From the NCBI GenBank assembly GCA_040752195.1, contig JBFMFC010000012.1:1-64000 (forward strand): DNA of 64,000 bases, in the 5' to 3' direction. This document shows positions 54,045 to 62,909 of this stretch, one piece after another. The notes under the pieces are model-generated. The model saw only the letters and a program-made list of their open reading frames with translations, searched no databases and was not told the DNA's origin. This DNA comes from DSNY01 sp040752195. GTDB lineage: Bacteria > Pseudomonadota > Gammaproteobacteria > Burkholderiales > Burkholderiaceae_F. Position numbers and translations under genes: made by a program. Each line of letters opens with the position of its first letter. Within the stretch, counting starts at the first letter, position 1.

Positions 54045-54704
54045 ATGAACGACACCGTCGACTGCCCGCTGTCGGTCGCGATCGTCGAAGACGACGACGA
54101 CACACGCGCGCGGCTTGCGCAGTCGGTGGCTGCACATGCCGGACTGCGCCTGGTCGGCCAGTACAGCAGCGGATGCGAAGCGATCGCGGGTCTGGCCGAA
54201 TCGACGCCGGACGTGCTGCTGGTCGACCTTCAGTTGCCCGACATCTCGGGGCTCGACGTGATACGACTGGTCTCGGCGCGGCATCCGACCTGCGAGGTCC
54301 TGGTGATCAGCGTGTTCGGCGATGAAGAGCACGTGCTGGCGGCGCTCGAAGCCGGCGCGCGCGGCTATCTGCTGAAGGGCACGCTGACTCGCGACATCGC
54401 GCTCGACATCCACGAGCTGCGCAACGGCGGCTCTCCGCTGTCGCCGATCATCGCCCGCCAAGTGCTGAAGCGGCTTTGCCCGGAACCCGCGCCACGCGCG
54501 AGCGACGCGGACAGTGCGCTGACGCCGCGCGAGACCGAGATCCTGCGGCTGATCGCGCGCGGGTTCTCGTACGCCGAGACGGCCGAACTGCTCAACATCT
54601 CGGGCGGCACCGTGCACACGCACCTGAAGCGCATCTACCGCAAGCTCGCCGTGCACTCGAAGACCGAGGCGATCTTCGAAGCCGACCAGCGCAATCTGCT
54701 CTGA
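54045..54704 (+). CDS. NarL/FixJ-type response regulator (second copy)
   Basis: A 219-aa regulator with receiver (VAIVEDDDDTRARL; acceptor Asp61 in LLVDLQLPDISG; Lys in GYLLKGTL) and LuxR HTH (LTPRETEILRLIARGFSYAE; GTVHTHLKRIYRKLAV). It is similar throughout to the regulator at 29507 and is also followed by a 7TM kinase gene. TATGCT at 54013-54018 may be its -10. Confidence 0.92.
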   Translation: MNDTVDCPLSVAIVEDDDDTRARLAQSVAAHAGLRLVGQYSSGCEAIAGLAESTPDVLLVDLQLPDISGLDVIRLVSARHPTCEVLVISVFGDEEHVLAALEAGARGYLLKGTLTRDIALDIHELRNGGSPLSPIIARQVLKRLCPEPAPRASDADSALTPRETEILRLIARGFSYAETAELLNISGGTVHTHLKRIYRKLAVHSKTEAIFEADQRNLL

Positions 54705-54722
54705 CGCGTAGTCGGCAGCCTG

Positions 54723-56637
54723 ATGTTCTCCGCACGCCTGGTCGCAGCGCTGCTTGCGAGCGCCGCCCCTGTATCGGCCCTGGCGAGCTCGCCGGACCCC
54801 CCGTCGATGCGCGAGGTCTCGGTCATCGAACGTGCGCACGCACTGGCGAGCGATGCCGAACGGCCGCCGCCGGACGACGCACCGTGGCAGACGGTCTCGC
54901 TGCCCGATCACTGGCGCCTCAGCCGACCCGGCTTCGACGGCCGGCTGTGGTACCGGGCGCGGTTCGACGTACCGGAAGGACCGATCCGCACGCACGCGCT
55001 GTACGCCCCGCGCCTCAGCGCGGAGCGACTGCGCTTCTTCGTCAACGGGCGGCCGCTCGCATCGTCGCGGGCCTACGGCGACCCACGGCTGACCGATCTG
55101 CACCGCCCGCTCGTCTTCACAGTGCCACCGGCAATGCTGCGACCGGGAACCAACGTCATACACGTCCAAGCCATCGGGCGGGCCGAGCGTCATGCCGGCA
55201 TGNNNNNNNNNNGCCGCGCGCCACGCCGCCCCCCCGCGACTCATCATCGGTCCGGGCATCGTCGTCAGGCAGCAGTATTACGAGCCGCGTTACGACTGGC
55301 AGGTGACGTCGGTCGCCGCTTTCGCCGGCGCGCTGCTCGTCTCGGGACTGGTCGCGCTGTCTTTCTGGCGCGGTGAAGGCCGCGACCCGGTGCCGTTCTG
55401 GTTCGGCGTCACGGCGCTGTCGTGGACGCTCTCGGCATGGCTGCTGCTGTGGCCGCCGGCGACGTCGAACGAAGCCCTGCGCGACCTTCTGGCGTTCGCG
55501 ACGCGCCACCTGTATGCAACGCCACTGCTGGTGCTGTGTCTGCGCGTCGGCGGCCGCAGGATGCGCGCCCTCGAAGCCGGCCTGTGGTCGCTGTTCGCGA
55601 TTGCCGGCGCGGCGAGCGCGCTCGACGGCATCCCCTACGCGGCGGGGATCAGCGGCGCGGTGTCGTTCGTCTACCTCGCGCTGATCGTCGGTTTCCTCGC
55701 ATGGTTGCTGCAACTGCGGCGCCGCGATGCCGACTGTCCCTGCGTGCTGCTGTCGCTCGCGCTCGTCACGCTCGTCCTGTTCTCGGGTCACGACTGGGCG
55801 CGCTGGATGGGCTACGCCGACTTCGACGGGCTGCTGCTCGCTCCCTTCGCCACGCCGTTTCTGATCCTGGCGCTTGGCGCGAACGTCGTGCGACGACACG
55901 CCGAAGCGCGCCGTGCGATCGAACGCGCCAACCGCGAACTCGAGCAGCGCGTCGCCGAGAAGGCCCGCGAGATCGAGCAGACGTGGCGCCGCGTCGAACA
56001 GGCGCAGCGCGAACAGGCTGTGCTGCGCGAACGCCAGCGCATCATGGCCGACATGCATGACGGTCTCGGCTCGGGTCTCGTGAGCCTGGCGAGCATCGTG
56101 CAGGCGCGCAACGCCGACCTCGGAGAGATCGAGCGGCGGCTTGACGATCTGCTGACCGAGCTGCGCGCGACGGTCGACTCGCTCGAGCCGGTGGAAGGCG
56201 ACCTCGGCGTCGTACTCGGCAACATCCGGTACCGGATGCGCAGCGCGATCGAGGCCTCGGGCGCACGGTTCCTGTGGAAGGTCGAGCCGCTTCCGCCGCT
56301 CGACGATCTGACGCCGGATCGCGTGCTCGCTGTTCAGCGCATCGTGCTGGAAGCACTCGCCAACGCGCTGCGTCACGCGGGCGCGAGCGTGGTCGCTCTG
56401 TCGGCGCGGGGGGACGATGCGCGCCGGGAGATCGTCATCTGCGTGAGCGACAACGGCGGTGGCTTCGACCCGACGGGTTCCGGGCACGGACGCGGTCTGC
56501 GCAGCATGCGCGAACGTGCGGGCAAGCTGGGCGCAACCCTCGACATCAAGTCGGCACCTGCCGATGGCACCGAAGTGACGCTGCGCCTGAACTATCCGCA
56601 AGCGAAGTCCGAACGATCGATCACGGATGCGCACTGA
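54723..56637 (+). CDS. 7TM sensor histidine kinase (HisKA_3 type), interrupted by assembly gap
   Basis: The gene is read in two parts around ten N at 55203-55212. The first part has a signal peptide and a DISM-like jelly-roll sensor (ending FVNGRPLASSRAYGD, MLRPGTNVIHVQAIGRAE). The second part has seven helices, a coiled coil, the HisKA_3 box RQRIMADMHDGLGSGLVSLA, and a HATPase domain (ANALRHAG; VSDNGGGFD; GHGRGLRSMRERAG). The parts are in different frames, but the N count is a placeholder, so this is a gap and not a mutation. It is the cognate kinase of the regulator at 54045 and a paralog of 30187-32115. Confidence 0.85.
55203..55212. other. Assembly gap (10 N)
   Basis: Ten undetermined bases lie inside the second 7TM kinase, between its sensor and the first transmembrane helix. 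True gap length is unknown. Confidence 0.97.
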
Positions 56638-56685
56638 GCGCGTCGCGCGCGGTGCGCACGCCGGGAACTCGCTTCCCGACGCGGC

Positions 56686-57648
56686 TCAGGTCTTCGCGAG
56701 CCCGAGCTTCTCCATCAGCGCGCGCTCCTTGACGAAGGTCCGGCGCGCGTACTCGGCGTAGTCGGCGCTCGACATGTACCAGGGGTCCTGGTCGTAGCGC
56801 TCGAGCGTGGCGAGGTGCTTCGGATCCTCGAGACCTTTCTTGAACGCGTCGTGCAGGATCCTGACGACCGCCGGATCGACCCCCTTCGAGGTGCCCAGCC
56901 CGTACGGCGAGTTCGACACGATGCCGTAGCCCAGTTCCTTGAGGGTCGGCACGTCGGGCCAGCGTTTGGTGCGGCGCTCGCCCCACGTGACGAGCAGCCG
57001 CAGCTTGCCGGCTTCGACGTGCGGCGCGAATCCGGTGGCGTCGGTCGCCGCCATGATCTGTCCGCCGAGGATGGCGGTCATCAGATCGGCGCTGCCCTTG
57101 TACGGGATGTGGTTGAACTTCAGCCCCTGCTGCAGGGCCAGTTCCTCCATCGTCAGATGCGGGCTGGTGCCGGTTCCGGTCGAGCCGTAGTCGAGCTTGC
57201 CCGGGTTGGCGCGCGCCCATTCGACGAGATCCTTGAACGTCTTGAACGGCGAGTTGGCGGGCACCACGACACCGAAGGTGTAACCAGTGATGCCGATGAT
57301 GTAGGTGACGTCCGCGAGCGGATCCCACGACACCTTCTGCGTGTGCGGAATGCGGAACGCGCCGAGCGGGATTTGCGAAACGGTATGACCGTCGGGTTGC
57401 GCGGTCTTCAGCGCGACGATGCCGAGCGTGCCGCCGGCGCCGGGCCGGTTCTCGACGACGATCGGCTGCGGCAGATGCTTGGCGGTCGCCTCCGCGAGCG
57501 CACGCATCGTGACGTCGGTCGATCCGCCCGCGGGCCACGGGCAGATCAACGTGATCGGCCGCGTCGGGAAGTTCTGCGCGCGCAGCGGCGCGGCCGCGCC
57601 GGCGACGGCCGCGGCGCCCGCGGCCTGGATCAGAGTTCGGCGTTTCAT
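56686..57648 (-). CDS. Bug-family tripartite tricarboxylate transporter receptor
   Basis: A 320-aa periplasmic receptor of the Bug (TctC) family, expanded in Burkholderiales. A twin-arginine-like signal (MKRRTLIQAAGAAAVAGAAA) precedes the mature protein with RPITLICPWPAGGSTDVT, VVENRPGAGGTLG, and DYGSTGTGTSPHLTMEELA. AAGGAGGAG precedes the ATG at 57648; an ATG at 57744 is too long. No TctA/TctB permease is nearby, as is common for Bug proteins. It lies downstream of two acyl-CoA dehydrogenases and a thiolase, so the ligand may be a dicarboxylate. Confidence 0.92.
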   Translation of the reverse strand: MKRRTLIQAAGAAAVAGAAAPLRAQNFPTRPITLICPWPAGGSTDVTMRALAEATAKHLPQPIVVENRPGAGGTLGIVALKTAQPDGHTVSQIPLGAFRIPHTQKVSWDPLADVTYIIGITGYTFGVVVPANSPFKTFKDLVEWARANPGKLDYGSTGTGTSPHLTMEELALQQGLKFNHIPYKGSADLMTAILGGQIMAATDATGFAPHVEAGKLRLLVTWGERRTKRWPDVPTLKELGYGIVSNSPYGLGTSKGVDPAVVRILHDAFKKGLEDPKHLATLERYDQDPWYMSSADYAEYARRTFVKERALMEKLGLAKT

Positions 57649-57700
57649 GCGTCTCCTCCTTGGGTTTGTCCCCCTGTCCGGAACCGGCAGCGGGGTGTTC

Positions 57701-58750
57701 CTATCGCACGTCCGCGTTCTCGGCCGGCGCGCCTGCCCCCGCAAACCGCGCCAGCGCCGTGTCGGCGTCGCCGAGCTCCAGTTCGATCGCGAGCAGCCGC
57801 TTCACGTAATGCGACACCGCGTATTCGTCGGTCATGCCGATGCCGCCGTGCAGCTGGATCGCCTGCTGGCCGATCGCGCGAAACGCGCGGTGCGCCATCA
57901 CCTGCGCCGCGTCGAGCGAGCGCGCGCCGTCGGCGCCATCGACCTTCATCGCCGCGGCGAGCATCAGCGATTGCGACTGTTCGTGCAGGATCAGCAGGTC
58001 GGCCATGCGGTGCGCGAGCGCCTGGAAGCGGCCGATCGGCTGGCCGAACTGTTTGCGCGTGCGCAGGTACTCGGCGGTGATGTCGAGCACGGACTTCGAA
58101 AGGCCGACACCCTCGGCGATGCGGCCGATGCGTGCCGCCGCGCATCCGGCCTCCCATGCCCCGCGCGCCGCATCGCCTTCGGCGAGCACGATCGCGGACG
58201 AACCGGGGCACTGCACTTCGGCAGCCGGCGTGCCGTCGAACTGGCGCCACGCGCGGCGCGAGTAGTTGGACGCCAGCGTCAGCAGCAGTTGGCCGTCGAG
58301 CAGCCAGAGAAACGCATGCGCGTGCGCCGCGTGCGGCGCGTGCCCGATCAGCAGGCCGTCTTCGCGGCGTGCGGCGCCGATGGGCACCGTGATCTTCTGC
58401 CCGCTCGCGAGCGCCGCCAGCGCCGCGTCGCGCGTGCTCGACGCCGGCGCGAACGCGAGCGTGCGCGCAGCGGCGAGCGCGCAATCGACGAAAGGCTCGA
58501 GCAGCCAGCCGCGCCCGAGCGCCTGCGCGACCAGCGCGCCGTCGAGCAGCGGCCGGCCGAGCCCGCCGGCGGCTTCTGGAACGCAGATCGCGGTAAGCCC
58601 GAGCTCGGTCAGCTCGGCCCACAGCGGCGGCCGCACCCGCGCGTCCTCGCGCGCCTGCGCGCGCCGCGCCTCGAACGTGCAGCGGCTGCGCACCAGTCGC
58701 TCGCAGCTCGCGGCGAGCATCGACTGTTCTTCACTCAGATCGAAATCCAT
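57701..58750 (-). CDS. Acyl-CoA dehydrogenase, small (PimD-like) subunit
   Basis: A 349-aa member of the acyl-CoA dehydrogenase fold. Present are MDFDLSEEQSMLAASCERLV, the C-terminal YLRTRKQFGQPIGRFQALA and ELHGGIGMTDEYAV-like segment, with helix AVSHYVKRLLAIE. It lacks a recognisable catalytic Glu motif of the usual type, as in partner subunits of heteromeric dehydrogenases such as PimCD. It is paired with the gene at 58779, which supports a heteromeric enzyme. Confidence 0.85.
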   Translation of the reverse strand: MDFDLSEEQSMLAASCERLVRSRCTFEARRAQAREDARVRPPLWAELTELGLTAICVPEAAGGLGRPLLDGALVAQALGRGWLLEPFVDCALAAARTLAFAPASSTRDAALAALASGQKITVPIGAARREDGLLIGHAPHAAHAHAFLWLLDGQLLLTLASNYSRRAWRQFDGTPAAEVQCPGSSAIVLAEGDAARGAWEAGCAAARIGRIAEGVGLSKSVLDITAEYLRTRKQFGQPIGRFQALAHRMADLLILHEQSQSLMLAAAMKVDGADGARSLDAAQVMAHRAFRAIGQQAIQLHGGIGMTDEYAVSHYVKRLLAIELELGDADTALARFAGAGAPAENADVR

Positions 58751-58778
58751 GGGCGCTCGACCGGGTTTGAATGGACCG

Positions 58779-59954
58779 TCACAACCCCAGCACGTGCTTG
58801 GCGATGATGCCGCGCTGGATCTCGTTGCTGCCGCCGTAGATGGTCACCTTGCGCAGGTTCAGGTAGAACGCGGCCGAAGGCGCTTGCGCCCAGCCGCCGT
58901 GCGCCTTCGGATCCGCTCGCGCGGGCAGCGCCGCCGCACCGTACGCGTCGAGGATCAGTTCGGCGATGCGCTGGTAGATCTCCGAGCCCTTGATCTTCAG
59001 CATCGAGGCCATCGGCCCCGGCGCGCCGCGCGCGCGCGCTTCGGCGAGCACGCGCAGGTTGGTGATCTCCAGTGCCATCAGATCGATCTCGACTTCGGCC
59101 AGCCGTGCCGCGAACTGCGGATCGTCGGCGAGCGGCCGGCCGTTGCGCTGCAACTGCTTGGCGAGCCGCTTGGCGCGGGCCAGCTCGCGTTTGTTGATGC
59201 CGATGTTGGCGATGTTCGTTCGCTCGTGCTCGAGCAGGTACTTCGCGATCGTCCAGCCCTGGTTCTCCTCGCCGACGCGCAGCTCGACCGGCACCTCGAC
59301 GTCGTCGAGGAAGACCTCGTTGACCTCGTCCGAGCCGTCGAGCAGGTAGATCGGCCGCACCGTGACGCCGCGCGATTTCATGTCGATCAGCAGGAACGAA
59401 ATGCCCTCCTGCTTCTTCGCCTCGGGGTCGGTGCGGGCGAGGCAGAACATCCAGTTCGCGTATTGCGCGAGCGTGGTCCAGGTCTTCTGCCCGGTGACGA
59501 TGTAGCGGTCGCCCTTGCGGATCGCGCGCGTGGTCAGGCTCGCCAGGTCGCTGCCGGCGCCGGGTTCCGAGTACCCCTGGCACCACCAGTCCTCCGCGGA
59601 CGGAATGCGCGGCAGGAACTGCTGCTTCTGCCACTCGGAGCCGAAGCGCATCAGCACCGGACCGACCATGCGCAGCCCGAACGGAAGCTGGCGCGGTGCG
59701 CCGGCGAGCGCGCACTCCTCGTCGAAGATGTGCTGCTTGACCGGATCCCAGCCCGGCCCGCCCCATTCGCGCGGCCAGCTCGGCGCGCCCCAGCCTCGCT
59801 CGTGCAGGATCCTCTGCCAGCGCAGCGTGTGCTCGCGCGAAACGCGCTCGCCCGCCTCGACCGTCTCGCGGATGTCGGGCGGCATCGCCTTCGCGACGAA
59901 CTCGCGCACCTCGGCGCGGAAGGCTTCTTCTTCAGGGGTGAAGTTCAGATCCAT
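58779..59954 (-). CDS. Acyl-CoA dehydrogenase, large (PimC-like) subunit
   Basis: A 391-aa FAD-dependent acyl-CoA dehydrogenase. Typical blocks are WCQGYSEPGAGSDLASLTTR, GDRYIVTGQKTWTTLAQYAN and KVTIYGGSNEIQRGIIAKHV. It lies 28 nt from the PimD-like gene and next to a thiolase gene. By analogy with pimeloyl-CoA dehydrogenase this could oxidise medium-chain dicarboxylyl-CoA; substrate is inferred only from context. Confidence 0.88.
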   Translation of the reverse strand: MDLNFTPEEEAFRAEVREFVAKAMPPDIRETVEAGERVSREHTLRWQRILHERGWGAPSWPREWGGPGWDPVKQHIFDEECALAGAPRQLPFGLRMVGPVLMRFGSEWQKQQFLPRIPSAEDWWCQGYSEPGAGSDLASLTTRAIRKGDRYIVTGQKTWTTLAQYANWMFCLARTDPEAKKQEGISFLLIDMKSRGVTVRPIYLLDGSDEVNEVFLDDVEVPVELRVGEENQGWTIAKYLLEHERTNIANIGINKRELARAKRLAKQLQRNGRPLADDPQFAARLAEVEIDLMALEITNLRVLAEARARGAPGPMASMLKIKGSEIYQRIAELILDAYGAAALPARADPKAHGGWAQAPSAAFYLNLRKVTIYGGSNEIQRGIIAKHVLGL

Positions 59955-59998
59955 CGACAGCTCCGGTCCGGTCGCGTCGCCCGCTCGCGGCGCGCCGC

Positions 59999-61201
59999 CT
60001 ACGCGACCCGCTCGATCACCACCGCGAGCCCCTGCCCCAGACCGACGCACAGGCTCGCGACACCGTAACGGCCGCCCCGGCGCGCGAGCTCTCTCGCGCA
60101 GGTCAGCAGCACGCGCGCGCCCGAGGCACCGAGCGGATGGCCGACCGCGATCGCGCCGCCGTTCGGGTTCACGCGCGCGTCGTCCAGCGGCAGCTTCATC
60201 AGTCGCAGGCACGCGCCGACCTGGCTCGCGAACGCCTCGTTGATCTCGATGACATCGAGGTCGGCGAGCCCGAGCCTGGCGCGCTCGAGCGCCTTTGGGA
60301 TCGCGTACGCGGGGCCCACGCCCATGATCCGCGGCGGCACGCCGGCGGCGGCGGCGGCGACGATACGCGCGAGCGGTTTCGCGCCCAGCAGCTCGGCCGC
60401 CCTGCGCGAGCCGATCAGCAATGCGACCGCGCCGTCGTTGATGCCCGATGCATTGCCCGCCGTCACCACGCCGTCGGGCGCGAGCGGCTTGAGCTTGGCC
60501 AGCGTCTCGGGCGTCGTATCGGGGCGCGGATGCTCGTCGACTTCGACCTGCACGGTCGCGCCCTTCGCGCCGGGCACGCTGACCGCGACGATCTCGCCCT
60601 TGAAGAAACCGTCGGCGCGCGCGCGCTCGTAGCGCGACTGCGAGCGGTACGCGATCGCGTCGGCCTCGGCGCGCGACACGTCGAATTCGCGCGCGACGTT
60701 GTCGCCGGTCTGCGGCATCGTGTCGGCGCCGAACTTCGCGACGAAGCGCGGGTTGGGGAAGCGCGCGCCGATCGTCGTGTCGAAGATCTGCGCTTCGCGG
60801 CCGAACGGCTGGGCGTTTTTTGCGAGCGCGAACGGCGCGCGCGTCATGCTTTCGACACCGCCGGCCACGTACAGCTCGCCCTCGTCGGCGCGCACCGCGC
60901 GCGCGGTGTCGACGACCGACTGCAGGCCGCTGGCGCACAGCCGGTTGACCGTGACGCCGCCGACCCGCTCGGGCAGCCCGGCGAGCAGCGCGGCGAAGCG
61001 CGCGACATTGCGCGAGTCCTCGCCCGCCTGGTTGGTGCAGCCGAGCACGACTTCTTCGACGCGCTCGGCCGCGCCGGCATGGCGCGCGAGCAGCGTCGCG
61101 ATGGTCTGCGCGGCGAGATCATCCGGGCGGATCGGAGCGAGCACGCCGGCGTGGCGGCCGAAGGGCGAGCGCACGCCGTCGATCAGGAAAGCATCAGCCA
61201 T
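59999..61201 (-). CDS. Acetyl-CoA acyltransferase (thiolase, PimB/PcaF-like)
   Basis: A 400-aa thiolase. Active-site residues are Cys89 in NRLCASGLQSVVD, His in NGGAIAVGHPLGASGAR, and Cys in ASLCVGLGQGLAVVIE. The start MADAFLIDGVRSPFGRHAG fits beta-ketoadipyl/acetyl-CoA thiolases. It is the first gene of the minus-strand cluster thiolase, two acyl-CoA dehydrogenases, Bug receptor, which resembles dicarboxylate beta-oxidation. Confidence 0.9.
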   Translation of the reverse strand: MADAFLIDGVRSPFGRHAGVLAPIRPDDLAAQTIATLLARHAGAAERVEEVVLGCTNQAGEDSRNVARFAALLAGLPERVGGVTVNRLCASGLQSVVDTARAVRADEGELYVAGGVESMTRAPFALAKNAQPFGREAQIFDTTIGARFPNPRFVAKFGADTMPQTGDNVAREFDVSRAEADAIAYRSQSRYERARADGFFKGEIVAVSVPGAKGATVQVEVDEHPRPDTTPETLAKLKPLAPDGVVTAGNASGINDGAVALLIGSRRAAELLGAKPLARIVAAAAAGVPPRIMGVGPAYAIPKALERARLGLADLDVIEINEAFASQVGACLRLMKLPLDDARVNPNGGAIAVGHPLGASGARVLLTCARELARRGGRYGVASLCVGLGQGLAVVIERVA

Positions 61202-61421
61202 GGTTCGTTCCGTGTTGGTGGTTGCCGCGCCCCGGCAGCCGGCACCGCCGCACGCGCTGGCCGAAGCTTAGTCCGTCGCGGGCCGTCCGCCGCAATCGAT
61301 CGCGCCGCACCGGTACGATTCGGCCGGTCGCGCTCGCCCGCGCCGCCGCCGAATTGCACCGTCCGATGACGCCGACCCTGATCGACCTCGACCGCCGCGC
61401 CGCGTCGCGCCGTCCCACGCG
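61202..61421. other. Divergent region before SemiSWEET gene, with short upstream ORF
   Basis: It holds a TACGAT box at 61314-61319 (possible -10 on the plus strand). A 19-codon ORF at 61366-61425 (MTPTLIDLDRRAAS...) ends in TGA overlapping the SemiSWEET ATG (ATGA). No Shine-Dalgarno for the SemiSWEET gene is seen, so coupling through the short ORF is possible. The thiolase promoter must lie on the other strand but is not obvious. Confidence 0.4.
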
Positions 61422-61679
61422 ATGACGCTTGCCGCCGACCTCGTCGGCTACCTCGCCGCCGCGCTCACCACGATCGCGTTCGTGCCGCAGGCCTGGCACA
61501 CGTGGCGCACGCGCTCGACGCACGGCATCTCGCTCGGCATGTACTCGATCTTCACCGCGGGCGTGGCCTGCTGGCTCGCCTACGGCATCCTGCTCGGCGC
61601 GTGGCCGATCATCGCCGCCAACGTGATCACGCTCGCGCTGGCGCTGTTCATCCTGGCGATGAAGCTGCGGCACGGCTGA
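61422..61679 (+). CDS. SemiSWEET transporter (PQ-loop)
   Basis: An 85-aa three-helix protein of the SemiSWEET/MtN3 family, which dimerises to move sugars. The helix 1 PQ motif reads TIAFVPQAWHTWRTR, followed by GISLGMYSIFTAGVACWLAY and a third helix ending KLRHG. Length is typical (85-100). Confidence 0.9.
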   Translation: MTLAADLVGYLAAALTTIAFVPQAWHTWRTRSTHGISLGMYSIFTAGVACWLAYGILLGAWPIIAANVITLALALFILAMKLRHG

Positions 61680-61689
61680 ACGCCGAATG

Positions 61690-61714
61690 AAAACGGCGCC
61701 CGTCGAGGCGCCGT
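61690..61714 (-). terminator. Bidirectional terminator between SemiSWEET and GDSL genes
   Basis: ACGGCGCC, CGTCG loop-like, GGCGCCGT forms a stem. On the minus strand it is followed by TTTTC, so it mainly ends the GDSL message; it lies between two convergent genes. Confidence 0.7.
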
Positions 61715-61730
61715 CCTCACGATGGTCAGG

Positions 61731-62789
61731 TTACTGCGGTGCAGCCACCGAGATTCGGTCGATCACGTATCGAGCAAACTGACGGTGAGCACCGGCAGTT
61801 GGATGTACCGAGTCAGCAAACAGATAGTTCGAATCTGCGTTCGGCGCTACCAGCGTGGCCGATGTGCAGAAGATCGACGACGGCACTGTGCAGGCCGGTG
61901 TGGTTACGTTGACGAACCCATACTTGGCCGGATTGGCCTTCGCGTCGGTCGTGAAGCCGTTGATATCCACGAATATTATCCCGCTCGCCCCGACCAAACC
62001 GGCTTGCAAAGCGCCGTTGAACGTCGCCGTCATGCCTGTCATCAATTGCTGCGCACTCGTACCTGCCGCTGCGCCGAACGGGGTATCGGCGATATTCGGG
62101 AGGGTAACCAGAACGACCTGGCGCGCCCCCGCGCTGATCAGTCGCCTGACTTCGGTTGCGAGCTCAGAACCGGCCACCTGCATCGCCGCCAGTGCCGCTG
62201 CTTGCGCCGCCGGCAGATTGGCAGGATTTCCGGTTGGCGGAGTGATTGCCGCATTAAACGTTGCAAGCTGATAAAAGACATCGTTTGCACCCGCGAGGAT
62301 CAAGACGAGCTGGGTCGGCGGGACACGGCCGCCGATCGCGGTTAGGTGCGCGGTCACTTGCTCGCGCACCGGCATAGCAGCGGACTCAACCGGGATGTTT
62401 GCGCCAAGCGGACTCGGAGTTCCTCCGACGCCGGGGAGCTGCGTGATGCGAGCGCCACCCTGCGCATAGCCGTAGCCGCCGAAGACCGTCGGCGTTGGCA
62501 CGCCCGCACCACCGAGGCGGTTGCGCGATATGGAGGTACCGTAGTGAGCAGCGACCTCCTCAACCCAGATCGTTCCGGGATTTGTCGTGTAGCGCCCTCC
62601 CCCAGCCGCTTCGACGTTGCCCCACTTGTATGCGCCCAGATCACTCAAGCTGTCACCGAATGAAGCAACACTCTCGATTGTCCGAGTCGGCGTGTCGCTG
62701 CCACCGCATGAGCCGACCAGAATGACCGACGCAGCGACGGCGGCTAGAAGTGCGAACGAACGTACGAGGCGTTGGTAGGGAATACTCAT
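61731..62789 (-). CDS. SGNH/GDSL-type lipase-like lipoprotein
   Basis: A 352-aa lipoprotein: lipobox ILVGSCGGS, then an SGNH hydrolase with Ser in ASFGDSLSDLGAYK (block I), Gly/Asn blocks including LILAGANDVFY (GxND), and Asp/His in FADSVHPTAGAH. It resembles outer-membrane GDSL lipases without an autotransporter barrel. The ATG at 62789 follows GGAGGAGAT. No esterase substrate can be stated. Codon use is less GC-rich in places than its neighbours, and may reflect transfer. Confidence 0.88.
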   Translation of the reverse strand: MSIPYQRLVRSFALLAAVAASVILVGSCGGSDTPTRTIESVASFGDSLSDLGAYKWGNVEAAGGGRYTTNPGTIWVEEVAAHYGTSISRNRLGGAGVPTPTVFGGYGYAQGGARITQLPGVGGTPSPLGANIPVESAAMPVREQVTAHLTAIGGRVPPTQLVLILAGANDVFYQLATFNAAITPPTGNPANLPAAQAAALAAMQVAGSELATEVRRLISAGARQVVLVTLPNIADTPFGAAAGTSAQQLMTGMTATFNGALQAGLVGASGIIFVDINGFTTDAKANPAKYGFVNVTTPACTVPSSIFCTSATLVAPNADSNYLFADSVHPTAGAHRQFARYVIDRISVAAPQ

Positions 62790-62909
62790 CGGATCTCCTC
62801 CTTCTCCGGATCTTCTTGGCGGCTGTGACCTGACAGCGCTGCGGCCGACTATACGCGGCGCGTTGCGCACTGTGCCGCGCGCGTTGCGCGCGGGCGACGC
62901 GCGGTCGGC

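Noticed and set aside
54723..56637. Frameshifted kinase pseudogene
   Set aside because: The frame change coincides exactly with ten N; the gap length is arbitrary, so no mutation can be claimed.
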